NCBI GenBank assembly: GCA_004352715.1
Contig: SCFE01000034.1
Location: 1,574,590-1,638,589 of the forward strand
Source: Hofstenia miamia
Taxonomy: Eukaryota; Xenacoelomorpha; Acoela
Length of the DNA: 64,000 nucleotides
Direction: 5' to 3'
Part shown: positions 1 through 10,989 of the stretch, piece by piece
Numbering within the stretch: the first letter of the stretch is position 1
Layout: every line of letters begins with the position of its first letter
Program-made: the position numbers and the translations under genes
The notes under the pieces: model-generated
Databases searched by the model: none
Told to the model about the DNA's origin: nothing
The model's input: only the letters and a program-made list of their open reading frames with translations

Positions 1-468
1 TATATTATCTGGTCCATCAAGGTTGAACTTTTTCTCGTCCGAGAATACAACTTTACTCCAATCTACTCTGTTCCGGATCCACGATTCACAGATGCGCAAT
101 CTCTCTTGTTTATGAATAGGAGTTAGTACAATATTTTTGGGAATTTTCTTGTATCTCAATCCCAGTCTGCGCAAGTACCGCTTGACCGTGGCCCGCGATG
201 CAGATATTTCGCATCTTTTCATGATTTTTCCAGCTGATATTGTCATTTTATGTTTCTTCAAGATGGCCATTTCCCGTCTAATGCGACATCCTTCTTTCAT
301 TCCAATTTTTCTTTTTGGTCCGGGCTTCTTCTTAGTTCTTCCGTAGTCGTTCTTGACCATATACTGTATTGTTGACTTGCTTATCATCAGCTCCTTCGAA
401 ATCGCAGTGTACGATAATCCATCCAACGATTTTTGCTTTACAAGGCGAATTAACTCTTTTGAATGCAT
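1..468 (-). CDS. Tc1-like transposase, N-terminal part (runs off window)
   Basis: Read on the minus strand from the ATG at 466-468, this frame is open for 156 codons to base 1 with no stop. It begins MHSKELIRLVKQ and has a paired helix-turn-helix organisation: a first HTH at about residues 1-45, a basic GRPR-like linker (KKKPGPKRK) at about 47-56, and a second HTH-like segment at about 65-105. The last residues (VVFSDEKKFNLDGPD) hold the first catalytic Asp of the Tc1/mariner DDE triad. This enzyme class cuts and pastes DNA at TA dinucleotides in the nucleus. The remaining two catalytic acids lie outside the window, so intactness cannot be judged, but no lesion is visible. I could not define the terminal inverted repeat; it should lie between about 470 and 750. 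Confidence 0.88.
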   Translation of the reverse strand, partial: MHSKELIRLVKQKSLDGLSYTAISKELMISKSTIQYMVKNDYGRTKKKPGPKRKIGMKEGCRIRREMAILKKHKMTISAGKIMKRCEISASRATVKRYLRRLGLRYKKIPKNIVLTPIHKQERLRICESWIRNRVDWSKVVFSDEKKFNLDGPDNI

Positions 469-3400
469 TGTTTTCTACTTCCAGATATTTAGAAGGTAAA
501 AAATTCAAACCATGCAAAATTTCAACGACTAAAAACGTGTCAGTTTCACAGAATCAACGTTAAAGTGAACTGGTACGAATTAATTAGAGCCAATTTCATC
601 AAATTTAATTAATTTTATATGTTTAAATATGGTACGAAAAAATTTGAGCGGCAGCGTACAATTTCATTGAAATTGTGTCTCTAATGGTATTAAATATTTT
701 GTGACGTCAGACTTGGGGGAAGTGAGTTTGGGGGAAGAGAGACAGACCCAATTATTTACATTGTATTTATTGCAATATATTTAGTCAACAATTATTTATT
801 AGCCACCCCTGAGCATAATATCTATCTAGAAACTACGGAGCTAGATTCAATAATGTTATTTTGATTTGCTACGTATTCGCTTAATAGCCAATCAACAAAG
901 GGCAAGGGCCAGTCAATGCTGGGCCCGTTAATAATATGAATTTGTTGATGAATCAATTTCCGTGAGAATAATTGCTTTTCGTGGAGCATTTAGCGGTGGC
1001 CCTTTACTAAATATTATTGGCTAACAAAGAATTCTATATTCAACACTCCGCGTTTTCTTTATTTGCTACCTGTTGGTAAAGCACATTGTGATTTAGAATT
1101 CGTTCAACTGCTGCCATTAAATTTAATGTTGCATTTATATAAGATGTTGGCTTAAATTTAATTGGCTGAAAAATTAAAATATATTTCTGATTGTCATCTA
1201 GAAAATCATTTTGTCCTTTCTCATAGCTTACATGCATAATATTGTATTGCAAAAATAGTTCATCAAAAATATATTATCTGGAATTTTTCGGCCGCAAAAT
1301 GAACTATTTAAATTTGCTTTTACATTTTGATAGAAATTTGTTTTTACATTTGATAGAAATTATTTCAGCATGAAATTATTCCTTTAATAGTCATGGATAA
1401 CATCTTCATTGGCGGTTATAATAGATCAGTATTATTTGTTCGGTCTATTTAGAATATTGAGAATAATTGCATCTGTAAGCCCAAAATGTGCATTTAAAAA
1501 TCTCTATTAGAATGACAAAATTATTGCAAGTAAATTATTATACATTTTCCCTAAAATGCAATTTTTTTGAAATCTTGGCTTGCATTCATTATTGAATACA
1601 TAGACATCTACTGATGACCAAAGATTTTCCAAATACCTCGATTCTATAATTTTGCTTGTTGTTTGGTGAACATCTTCAGAATTATGTCTAAATTTTCACT
1701 GTGATTTACCAGAAGAGATGACGGAGCTTTAGCATGATAAAATGTTTGGAAAGCTAGGCGCACAAACTGTTACCTGTAAACGCTTAGAGCTTAAAAATCG
1801 AATTATAGATATTTCTATTATTTGTTTTCGTAGCATATACATGTACTAGGGCTACAATACTTTTACCAAAAATGCCACCATAACTTTTGGATATCAATAA
1901 TCTAAATTTAATAGTACAAAACATGGGCCAATGAGCTTCCCATGTAGAAAATAAAAAGTTGTACATGTTCTATAGCCATAGATATATTGATCTCACCTTA
2001 CAATATAAGCCCACGTGAACATAAAATAATGTTCAATTTAAAATTTTTTTATGAAAACTTTGTATCAGGTGGCCTCTGGTACAAATTTTTTCGTGCTACG
2101 CTATTGCTTACAAAATTGAAAAACAATTTTGATCATGATTTTGGTTTATAGAAATATATTTCTCTTTTTGTGTGGAAATTTTTCTCATAAATTAACATTA
2201 TTGTTGTGTTTGTATTTAATTGCCTGACATCTTGTAAACGGTCAAAGCTTGGAGCTAATTTAAACATGAACTCTGAGAAACACAATAAGCCGATATAACT
2301 GTCAAAGAAATATCTAAATACATTTTCTTGGTTTTATGTACTGTTTTCATTTCCTACTTGATGTAACATTACTGTTCAATGAAAACGTAAGCATCAGAAA
2401 AATTGCATTTCAAATTGCTCATTTTCATATAGTTATTTGGCCAATTTGCTAAAGATTTCAGAAAGCGCTTTTCAAAGAAGCTTAACAGGTATTTCAAATG
2501 AAAGTGGTCCACATGTAGTCTAATAATAATTATTCATTATTTAAAATATTAGGAATAATTTATAAATTTTGATAGTTGAAATAAAGGTTGTAGAAATGTA
2601 TATTTCTTAATAGCAAAATTCTTTTAAATGTTCAATAATTTTTCAATGTTTTTCAGTTTGTTGACTGACACGAGGTTGAACTTGTTTCAACAAACATATT
2701 CAGATAATTGTAGTGCAGATAATTTCCATTATCTTAGGAAATTAATAATAAATTTGCCTCTAAGGCGACTTATTTAAAAGATAACAACAAAAAGTTTTAA
2801 TATGTGTCAGAAGCAATGTTTTTTCAAATATCATACAAATTTTTAGAGTGCAAAATAATTATATAATATGAGGATTATCACGGCTGTCTTTTTCCTCTTT
2901 TGTTCATCAAACTTGCAACGTAGGTCTTCGAACTGGTATGTTTCCTGATATGTATAAAAACTGAACATCATTCCCACTTTTACAGTAAAATGGTATCCCC
3001 ATTTGATTGAGATCTGGTTGTTCAACTAAGGATGATTTATATACTATTAAATAAGAGTATGCGGCTGGTTATGCCATATTATATGATTTTTCCAAAATTT
3101 TAAATCATTTTCGTGAATTCTAAAGATTTAAATTACTCTAATCTTTCTGATAAGATACAGGAACTATTACTGGTCTAATGCCATTTATTGAAAAATTTAT
3201 TCTTTACCGAATAGCCTTACTGTTCCGAACAATTTTATTATTTTCTTACAGATGGTACTACTGCTCCTCCAGATAGCTACAACTGACGTTTCAAATTCAA
3301 GGGCCTAGTACTAAAAGTACTATAATCTACATGTACATTGAATCAATTAACAATCAAGACTCAACAATGGCTGAACAAGATTTTAATGAATCTGCATAAA

Positions 3401-5942
3401 ATATTCTTACATAAAATTAAATGTTACAATTTTAATAATTTGATAAGCAGCAATTATCTTCATGTTAGTCTTACGATAAATTAAATACATTTTGCTATGT
3501 AACATGTAATGCATATTTTTGCTTTTTTTATAATTTGTATCTGGTAATAATTTCAAAATATGGTGCTTTTGACTTTATATATTCTATTTACCATTTTACT
3601 TTTTGTTATATAATTTTTTTATATTTTCCTCCCAATTCGATAAATCTATTCAAGAATGCTACATTTTTATTTCTCTCACATGCATTTGTTGTTTACTATT
3701 AATAGATAATAGTTAGTGTTATCAATTAGCGAAGGATTTTTAGGTGAAAGGATTTACATGGCAACATTATGTTCCTACATGTGGTACATACATACACGTT
3801 TTTGTTGAAATGTCTTTAAATTTTCACATATGGAACTTGAATGTTTTGCAATATTCAAGACTTTCAATGTCTTTAATGGTTCAAATGTGGAACATGGAAG
3901 TAATTATACGATTTTTCCGAGATCAAATCACTAGGAAGAGAGTATTTAATAGGTCGAATGTCGAAATGCCTGGAGTTTTGTCTAAAATTATGCTAAGGAA
4001 AGAGCCTCTTTCACTTAGCTAACTAATTGCTTCTTGACATTACATAAACCCAATTTGGCCATAAGACTTAAGTATTTTGTATGTTCCTCTTGATTTTCAA
4101 CAAGCTCCTTGCATACATGTAACTTAAAAAATTACCTCCATGTAAATCACAGTTTCCAACTCCTCACGATCCCCCTGAAAGCTAAATTTCTTAAGCTAAG
4201 AACACTGACAAGTTATAAAGCACTTATCTCGGAAAATGCTGAAATCTGAAAATGTGTTTTACGGAGTCTAAGCTCTGGTGTTCAAGGCAGCTTAGATTGT
4301 TCTCAATGTATATTCGGCTTAAAAGCGGCAACAATGTAACCAAAGCCAAAAGCACACATAACTAGCTGTGCATTAGTTATCATATATGACATAACACCTT
4401 TATGTAAATGTAACATACCGTTCAATTGTTCAATGTAACTAAAATCTTATACATCAAACTTGTCAACGAGCCGAAATTTTTATGCTCGGCTCGTTTTACA
4501 TTTGAGCATTTTCGATTTGGCTCGGGTCAACACATATCATCTTTCGATGATGAATTCAAATATTATGAACATAATAGCAATTATTATATATTTTCTAATA
4601 TCTAGCTAAACTTACCTTATTAAGTATTCTCTATTGCAAAATTTGTAAAGCAGTGTAAACTGCGGGTGTATGGCATAATTTGAACTCATTTGTTCCAAGA
4701 TCGGAGCTGAGTAGGATAAAACAGCTGCAAGTTCACCAGAAGAGATTCGCCAATCATAATTCGTTTCGTAATATAGAAATATTCATTTGGAACCATCCCT
4801 ACAAAGCAATAATTTTGAAAATTCTCACGAATTTTTGAAAAGACTTTTACGGAATTTAACCTCATTTGTCCCAACATTGACTGGGTCAATTTCGAATTTT
4901 AATGGCCGAATACATGCAGCAAGGCGTAATTTACTCATAATTGTTTCGTAACACAAAGAAATTACAATATTAAACGTGCTATAGCTCTAAATACCAAATT
5001 TCCCTTTGTTTTTTTACATCTAATTCAATATTTTACAACGCCATCTAGAGAATTTTGAAAAAAATTGCTAACAGCCGGATACTGCTAAAGCATTACGGCC
5101 AATGCCCGACTAATCTCAACATTTATTTTGCACGGCTGGCTACAGCAAAGAAAATTACTTTGGCCGCAGATCACTACCCTGGTCACTAGGCTCCTTGAAA
5201 ATTAGAAATTGCAAACACATGTTTTATACAAAAATGTTTTGGTTGAGTATTTATATATTTCAATCTTTTCGCCAACATTTTCAGCACCGTTTGTCCAATT
5301 CCACCCTCGTTATTGAGGGATCTGAGTCTCGAGTATCGATCGCCACATCACAGATCACTCAATAACAAAACTGTTCTTCTTAAGGAAGACACCTGGCCAC
5401 TCTAGTTGTACTTCTCTAGGCAATCCACTAAATATTACTTTGTTTGGTACCTTGAATGCGCGATATAATAATTGTAAATATAAATGTATGAATGTTTGGA
5501 GTAAAATTCTATTTCACGTCAAATTCAAATGAAATAAAATTTCAAAAGTTTGCCGCTAATCATGAATTTTATGAAATGCATTTGTCAAACTATCACATCA
5601 ACAATAGCAAAATTTATGATAAAAGGTTATCGAGCCACAGAATAAGATAGGTTTTTTGACGAAATATTTACTTAAAAATAGGTGTTGAGATAATCTTTTC
5701 GAAGGCATAATGCCTTGCAAAACTATTCTTTGAACAAGCCTGGCTATAGTCACTTTCTTTGACATTATTTCTAATTACGGAATTCGATACGATTTTATTG
5801 TTTATTGAAATAGTTTTTGTATTTCAATAAATTTATTTTTGGGTTTTAAAGTTCAATAGAAATTTCAAACATTTTAAGGCAGAAGTTGGCAATTTGAATA
5901 TATTTCACGTTAAGAAACAAATATTGTCAATCTTATCAACAT
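469..5942. other. AT-rich intergenic DNA, no recognisable gene
   Basis: About 5.5 kb without a reading frame I can support. The longest frame, at 3744-4022, is 92 codons and resembles nothing I know. No RNA gene, tandem array or clear transposon ends were seen. The first few hundred bases should contain the end of the Tc1 element. Confidence 0.6.
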
Positions 5943-6515
5943 TTACAGGAATAATTGAAATATCATCAATGCGACTCCAATTATAACAAACATCGCTTTG
6001 CAATCTGTTGAGCTATTTAGTGGATAGTCTGGCGATTTTGAACAAGAATCTCTCACAATAAAAGATGCCTGAAATTCATAATCATACAGCTTTGAAAATT
6101 CTGTCATAAACTTGACGTAATGCATGTCATTATTGCTCTCCATGCATACATATTCCATATAATTTCGTAGTTGCCCTTCTTCGCATATAACATAGTAATT
6201 TGATCCACTTATATCCAAGTACTCAAGGCTCATACATATCGATGCATCAAAGTGAAACTCCAATGACTTGCCGCTTCCAACTTGCACATTAAACGCGCAC
6301 TTTGTTATTTGTGATCCATTAACAAGATCAGATTGTTTAGGCATCGACGTGGGAACTCGCCATTCTAGGGTGTCACCGTCTGGGAGGAGGATTAATGGAT
6401 CGCTTTCTTCGTTTGATGCACCAGCAGCAGGATATATATATTGACAATAGTTTTCAACAGATTGCGCTAACGCAAATCCATAGATAAAAAGTATACTTGC
6501 TTTAATCAAATGCAT
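5943..6515 (-). CDS. Secreted CUB-like protein, probably GPI-anchored
   Basis: The frame is open from 6578, but the second in-frame ATG (6513-6515) is the better start because it is followed at once by a classical signal peptide, MHLIKASILFIYGFALAQS. That gives 190 residues. The mature part has several cysteines and a beta-rich pattern: a Cys-Gln-Tyr opening, a Leu-Glu-Trp strand, a Lys-Cys-Ala-Phe strand, then hydrophobic strands ending in an Asp-Ser-Cys. This order resembles a CUB or CUB-like domain, the extracellular fold used in adhesion and proteolysis regulation. The extreme C-terminus (MFVIIGVALMIFQLFL) is hydrophobic with no cytoplasmic tail, as in GPI-anchor signals, and is preceded by a possible N-glycosylation site (NSST). 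The signal peptide and C-terminal segment are direct observations. The CUB assignment is an inference. It is a single exon with no associated neighbour. Confidence 0.5.
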   Translation of the reverse strand: MHLIKASILFIYGFALAQSVENYCQYIYPAAGASNEESDPLILLPDGDTLEWRVPTSMPKQSDLVNGSQITKCAFNVQVGSGKSLEFHFDASICMSLEYLDISGSNYYVICEEGQLRNYMEYVCMESNNDMHYVKFMTEFSKLYDYEFQASFIVRDSCSKSPDYPLNSSTDCKAMFVIIGVALMIFQLFL

Positions 6516-6689
6516 TTTGAAATAAGTGGACACACAATTGAAATAGTTATTTCTTTGCCAAAATTGTTTAAATTCCACGTAATTTCAGCATACTTGTGTC
6601 ATATTTAAGAGCTACCGATAGTCCTTAAGTGTAAAGCGAATTTATGTTATGAAGTAGGCTACTCGTAAATGCCAGATAAAATATTTTAA

Positions 6690-7440
6690 TTTTAAATTAG
6701 TGATGTGTTAATAACAACAAGGTTGAATCCTTAGATATTGACAAAAAATTGAATCTTGAGTGCTAAACCCATTACGAAAACAAAATTGTTTTTTCGAAAG
6801 AATATTTTCAGATATCAAATATGCGTTTATTTGATTATTTAATAATTTTTCAAATAGTTTACTGAAAGGATGGCCAATGCAAATTGGCCTATAATTTTGT
6901 GCGTTTAGAGGATCGCCTTTATATATATATGGCTTATGTCTGATTTCTTAAATATATCAGGGAAATTATTATCAATAATACATTGCTTAAATGCGAATAG
7001 AAGATGTTCACTAAAGATATGAAAATGACGTTTAATAATAAAGATTGGAAGATTATATGATGCAGTTGATTTATTTGTGTCTAAATTTTTTATTATGGTT
7101 TCTAGTTCATTTGCATTTACGAGTCTAAAAGAAAAGTATGATTTTGCTGGGAATTTATTAATATTTGTCTTTCTCTTATATTGGGGAAAATTGAAATTGC
7201 CTAGTTCCTTAAATGTTGCATTTAGATGGTCTGTTTTTTCCGTTGTAATTTTGTTATCAATACTTAATTCGTTAATGTCAGTTGAAAGTCCTTTACTTTT
7301 TCCCAAAAATTTATGAATATATCGCCATTTTTCGTTTGTATTGCTTCGTTTATCGAAGAAGCTTTTTTGTTTTAAGCCAGATTTTTTATTTCTTAATTGT
7401 TTAATTATCTCATTATCATACTCTTTGGAAAAAACAAAAA
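6690..7440 (-). pseudogene. LINE ORF2 fragment: reverse transcriptase N-terminal half
   Basis: The minus-strand frame is open from about 7440 through 6905. It carries a pre-RT linker and then the RT fingers signature (NLDTNKSTASYNLP, followed by FPDIFKKSDISHIY). The frame breaks at a tatatata run near 6925 and resumes in another frame with the block KGDPLNAQNYRPI, then SKLFEKLLNNQI and QFCFRNGFST. These are RT domains 1-2 of CR1/L2-type LINEs. The catalytic FADD block is absent because the fragment stops near 6690. It lies directly downstream of an esterase-type ORF1 (7482-8376), but no apurinic endonuclease domain separates them, although ORF2 should begin with one. It is an inactive, internally deleted copy. 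Confidence 0.82.
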
Positions 7441-7481
7441 ATTTTTCTTAGCACATTAATGCTAAACTAAAATTTAAAATT

Positions 7482-8376
7482 TCATTTAGATTGATATGAA
7501 GGAGTAGGGAGAAGGACGCGACGAGCAGTTACAGCTTTTGAATAAGAAACATTTGCTAGACGATGAGATGGATTGGAAAATTCGTGGGGTCTGAAGTAGG
7601 ATTGGAGATTGCGGATCATGTGAGCTAGACCTTGACCAGAAAGATGTATTCCATCCCTAGCAAGAAGTTTGTCATTAATGTGACGAGGAGCATGTAAAAA
7701 GCTTTGGAAAACAGGGACCACAGAGAAATTGTTCACAGATAGAGAGTGGATGACTCGGTTGAATTCTTGGATTATGAAGTTCCTTTGAATATTGGAATCG
7801 TGACAGACAGGAATGATTTTAAGAACGTAGATGACGCGAGGTGTGAACTGACGACGTACTTCTGAGATTAGCCTGCTGAACTTAGATTTGAAAGACTGAG
7901 TGTCTTTGGAGTTAAGAGAATCTATAAGACCAGCATTGATTATGATCGAGTTGATATGAGTTTTGGGAAGAGATTTTGTCAGTGAGCTTCTTTGTGTTGT
8001 GACCTGGATATGAGTGGATTGTACTAATCTGATTAGGAAGAAGATTGTGAGCATACTTCAGAATACTACTGCCAATTAGAAATGTAATAGTGTTTGGTTT
8101 AATAGATTTGACGTAATTTGATTTTGACTTCGGTTTTGGTGATTGGGAAGTTTCCTTAAAAGATAAATATTGACGTGGTGTAGGAGAATGACGAAACCTG
8201 GAGGTAGAAGTGACTGGAGATGCAGAAGTAGAAGTTTCGGCAGTGAGGACATTTGTTGGAGAGGACTGAACACACGCATCAGAGAGAGTAGGAGTTTCTT
8301 CTTCAGAAAAGAGAGCAGTTTTGAAGAGATGTAAGAGAGCCTCAGCAGCAAGATCTTTGTTTAAGTTAGCGAACAT
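7482..8376 (-). pseudogene. LINE ORF1 with SGNH/GDSL-type esterase domain, frameshifted
   Basis: ORF1 starts at ATG 8374-8376 with a Ser/Thr/Pro-rich N-terminal region. It then shows esterase block I (TITFLIGSSILKYA, the GSS serine). The frame shifts once between about 7960 and 7990. The second frame, ending at 7482, continues the same domain with NAGLIDSLNS, IIPVCHDSN and the catalytic-dyad block ARDGIHLSGQG. Esterase-type ORF1 proteins occur in CR1/L2-like LINEs, where they act with ORF2 during retrotransposition. All three sequence blocks of the fold are visible. One frameshift makes it non-functional. The 3' neighbour is the RT fragment at 6690-7440 on the same strand. Confidence 0.75.
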
Positions 8377-8511
8377 CTGATGCAGCGGCGTTTTCTTTTT
8401 ATCTTTAATAAAAAAAGCTGCTGCATCGAGGGACGAAATTCAACCGAATAACTTGCTGATTACAGCATCGCGGAGAGCACAAGAAACCCGACTGTTCTCT
8501 TCAACATCAGC

Positions 8512-8565
<54 letters not shown>

Positions 8566-8566
8566 T
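8512..8566. repeat. (AAT)n microsatellite / LINE tail
   Basis: An uninterrupted run of AAT triplets. It sits exactly at the 3' end of the LINE fragment at 8567-8960 (minus strand, so an ATT tail) and abuts the 5' side of the esterase LINE, consistent with a simple-repeat 3' tail. Confidence 0.9.
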
Positions 8567-8960
8567 TATTAATATTTATCTTGCCCATTTTTACATAATG
8601 TATTCAAATTTGCATTTAAAATAAACTTGAATTTCTCAGTGTTTTTCTGAAATAAATTGACTGAACAAGTGTGACTTTAGACCCTTTTTAGAAGATTCGT
8701 AATTATAGCAAGATCTAGGATTCCATGGTAATAAATTGAAAATTGTAGGACCAGCAAACGAAACCGATTTTTTACCACAAAAAGTTTTAATGTTTAGTAG
8801 ATATAAATCATTATATCTGTGGTTGTGAAATTAATGATGGACAAAAGAAAGTCGATTATGAATATATCTCGGTGACATATTGTGTACGCTCTTAAAAACC
8901 ATAACGGCAATTTTGTGAGTAATACAAAATTTCAAAGTTGACAATGCTTCAATAATTAAT
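8567..8960 (-). pseudogene. LINE ORF2 C-terminal end and 3' UTR fragment
   Basis: On the minus strand the conceptual translation shows the C-terminal block typical of CR1/L2-like ORF2 proteins: a Lys-Thr-Phe-Cys-Gly-Lys-Lys-Ser motif, SVSFAGPTIFNLLPWN, then a Lys-rich LKSHLF ending. It is followed by a short 3' UTR and the (ATT)n tail at 8512-8566. The fragment is 5'-truncated, as is usual for LINE insertions, and is interrupted upstream. Confidence 0.7.
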
Positions 8961-9279
8961 TCTAAAACGGCTACATACCTCAGTATATATTTTGTTCAAA
9001 ATTTCGATTTTTCAGAGTTTCTGAAAAATAAGGTTTGAAGACTTGCAGGTTTCAACTCAATACATTCATTAAGAGGTTGCGTACCTAAGCATCTTCTCAT
9101 AAATTATACTCGTGCACATATTTATGGTATTACAAGTTAACTTTTCTTTTTATTAGTGTTTTACTGTTATAAAGTTTTTGATGAAAAATTAACGTAAATG
9201 AACCATTTTTGCCACCATTTACAATCTAATATGCAAAAAATTTACAATTATATTTGCAAAAATAAAAAATAGTTTAGAC
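8961..9279. other. 5' flank of the 569-codon gene
   Basis: About 320 bases of AT-rich DNA between a LINE fragment and the ATG at 9280. No convincing TATA box or other promoter element stands out. Stops precede the ATG in frame. Confidence 0.4.
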
Positions 9280-10989
9280 ATGGATATCGCTGGTTCAAAG
9301 TTAGGAAATTTTCAGTATTTCAAAAGAGTTCATTCTTGGAATTCAATGATATTAACATTTAAAGAGCTCATTTTAGAAAACGAAGTTCCAACATCTGAGA
9401 TCGTGCCTATTGTTTCCGAGTTCACTGCTGCATTGCAAGATATTTTCAAAATATTAGTTGAATCCTTAGAATCCCCAGGGTTTGAAGTGATAGGTAATTT
9501 TGAAAAGCGCATTGGAAATTGCTTAAGGCGATTAAAAAGATGGATTCATGATCCTCAACGAATTTACCATGGTGACATTCTGTCCGATTGGAGTCATGTT
9601 TCCGAAAATTTTGATAAACTTGGTGCATGCAATAAGTTTATGAATACAGATTTTCACAATTTGCAAGAAAATGACATTTATTTTATTAATATCAGCATTC
9701 ACAATTTCTTTTATACTTGTCTAAAAGAATTAGTTTTCCTCATATGCGATGCCATTTCAACTTGTAATTCTATTGGAAGCTCCAATGATATCTACAATTT
9801 TTTTAAAAATAATTATATTTTGAAAAAAAAAACTTTTTACGAACACTGTGCAGTTTTATTGGACTTTATTGATACACCGTACAATAGTATTCTTAGCAAT
9901 ATATGGTTATTATTGCATGATGAAAACGTTTTTGCAGAAACATTCTTAAAACTATGTGATTTATTTCATAGAGAATTCAACTCAACGTGTAAGTTGAACT
10001 TTTATGCTAGAGAATTTCAAGCTTTGTCTGGCATGTATGACATATTTTTAAATTTTTCTAAGATTTTCAGTTGGAATTTTTTTGAGAAAATTACATTGGA
10101 AGATTTGTGCAGTGTTATTTCACAACTGCAAAATAATAGCATTAATGAAATAGAAGCGATAAATGAATATCAAAAAATTATAGCATTGATATTAGCATTT
10201 ATGGATATTAAATTGTCAGACAACTATTCGTGTAATATTTCTACTGAATACAACATACTTAAGGAAAAGCATAAAGAATTGAAGAGAATAAATGGAAAAG
10301 AATGTGTTAAAAAGGAATTATACTTGATATATAAAATTGCAGAGAAATTGCTACAGCAATACTTTACCAAGCGAAAGTTCAGGCCAAACCTGGGTAAAAA
10401 TCATACTGTTTCCCAATTGAGTTTTGTTCCACAACTTAAACAACTCGACTTAGAAAGGGTATGCAAAGATTCGGATATCATCGTTTTTCCAGATGGATTC
10501 AGGAACGGTGAGATTTTTCACAAATGCTATCAACTTCATGTACAAGCACAGATATATCGTTCAGACAACAATATTTTCGTTGAAATTGTTCAAAAGCTTC
10601 CTGTTTATATCATTTATTTAACCTTGCAAAAAGATTTTAGCAATCTACTTGCAGACGAAATTGAATTCTTTCAAGTTATGTACTTATTTTACGAAAGTGT
10701 AATGGACATATCTTTTTTTGATGAAATTCTAAATTTCCATAAAAACAATGATGCACATGAGATGTATTTATTAATGAATGAATACATTTATAATTCAATG
10801 AAAATTCGCTATTCCAACATTTGTGTTTCGCTAGATGAATATTACGAGAAGATAGATCTCATAAAATGTTTTGATCAAATTTTAGATTGTGCTATTAGAA
10901 TCTTAGAAAAGATTGATGAATTAGCATCCAGTTCTCAAGACATGATGAATATAAAATTTGAAATAAAAGTTCCATTCGAATATTATTAA
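9280..10989 (+). CDS. Uncharacterised 569-residue protein
   Basis: A single uninterrupted frame of 569 codons, by far the longest in the window, from ATG 9280 to TAA 10987-10989. It has no signal peptide or membrane span. The predicted character is all-alpha and hydrophobic/Asn/Lys-rich, with many Phe, Ile and Leu spaced as in helical-repeat proteins. Residues about 1-110 contain an amphipathic region ending in a basic segment (RRLKRWIHDPQR). Residues about 320-370 form a Lys/Glu-rich helix (ILKEKHKELKRING, then a second helix ending KLLQQYFTKRKF). I see no catalytic motif and do not recognise the family. Retention of 569 codons in AT-rich DNA, where random stops are frequent, argues for protein-level constraint or a very recent origin. 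The last six codons lie inside the inverted repeat arm (10973-12969), and the other arm at 22678-24677 ends inside those same codons. It could be a host orphan gene or cargo of an unrecognised element. Confidence 0.72.
   Translation: MDIAGSKLGNFQYFKRVHSWNSMILTFKELILENEVPTSEIVPIVSEFTAALQDIFKILVESLESPGFEVIGNFEKRIGNCLRRLKRWIHDPQRIYHGDILSDWSHVSENFDKLGACNKFMNTDFHNLQENDIYFINISIHNFFYTCLKELVFLICDAISTCNSIGSSNDIYNFFKNNYILKKKTFYEHCAVLLDFIDTPYNSILSNIWLLLHDENVFAETFLKLCDLFHREFNSTCKLNFYAREFQALSGMYDIFLNFSKIFSWNFFEKITLEDLCSVISQLQNNSINEIEAINEYQKIIALILAFMDIKLSDNYSCNISTEYNILKEKHKELKRINGKECVKKELYLIYKIAEKLLQQYFTKRKFRPNLGKNHTVSQLSFVPQLKQLDLERVCKDSDIIVFPDGFRNGEIFHKCYQLHVQAQIYRSDNNIFVEIVQKLPVYIIYLTLQKDFSNLLADEIEFFQVMYLFYESVMDISFFDEILNFHKNNDAHEMYLLMNEYIYNSMKIRYSNICVSLDEYYEKIDLIKCFDQILDCAIRILEKIDELASSSQDMMNIKFEIKVPFEYY

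Noticed and set aside
332-517. 61-codon minus-strand frame overlapping the Tc1 transposase
   Set aside because: Out-of-frame shadow of the transposase that starts at 468.
3744-4022. 92-codon frame in AT-rich DNA
   Set aside because: No motif, no homologous look, and composition the same as the flanks.
6516-6578. Upstream in-frame ATG of the CUB-like gene
   Set aside because: It would bury the signal peptide 21 residues inside the protein; the ATG at 6513-6515 is preferred.
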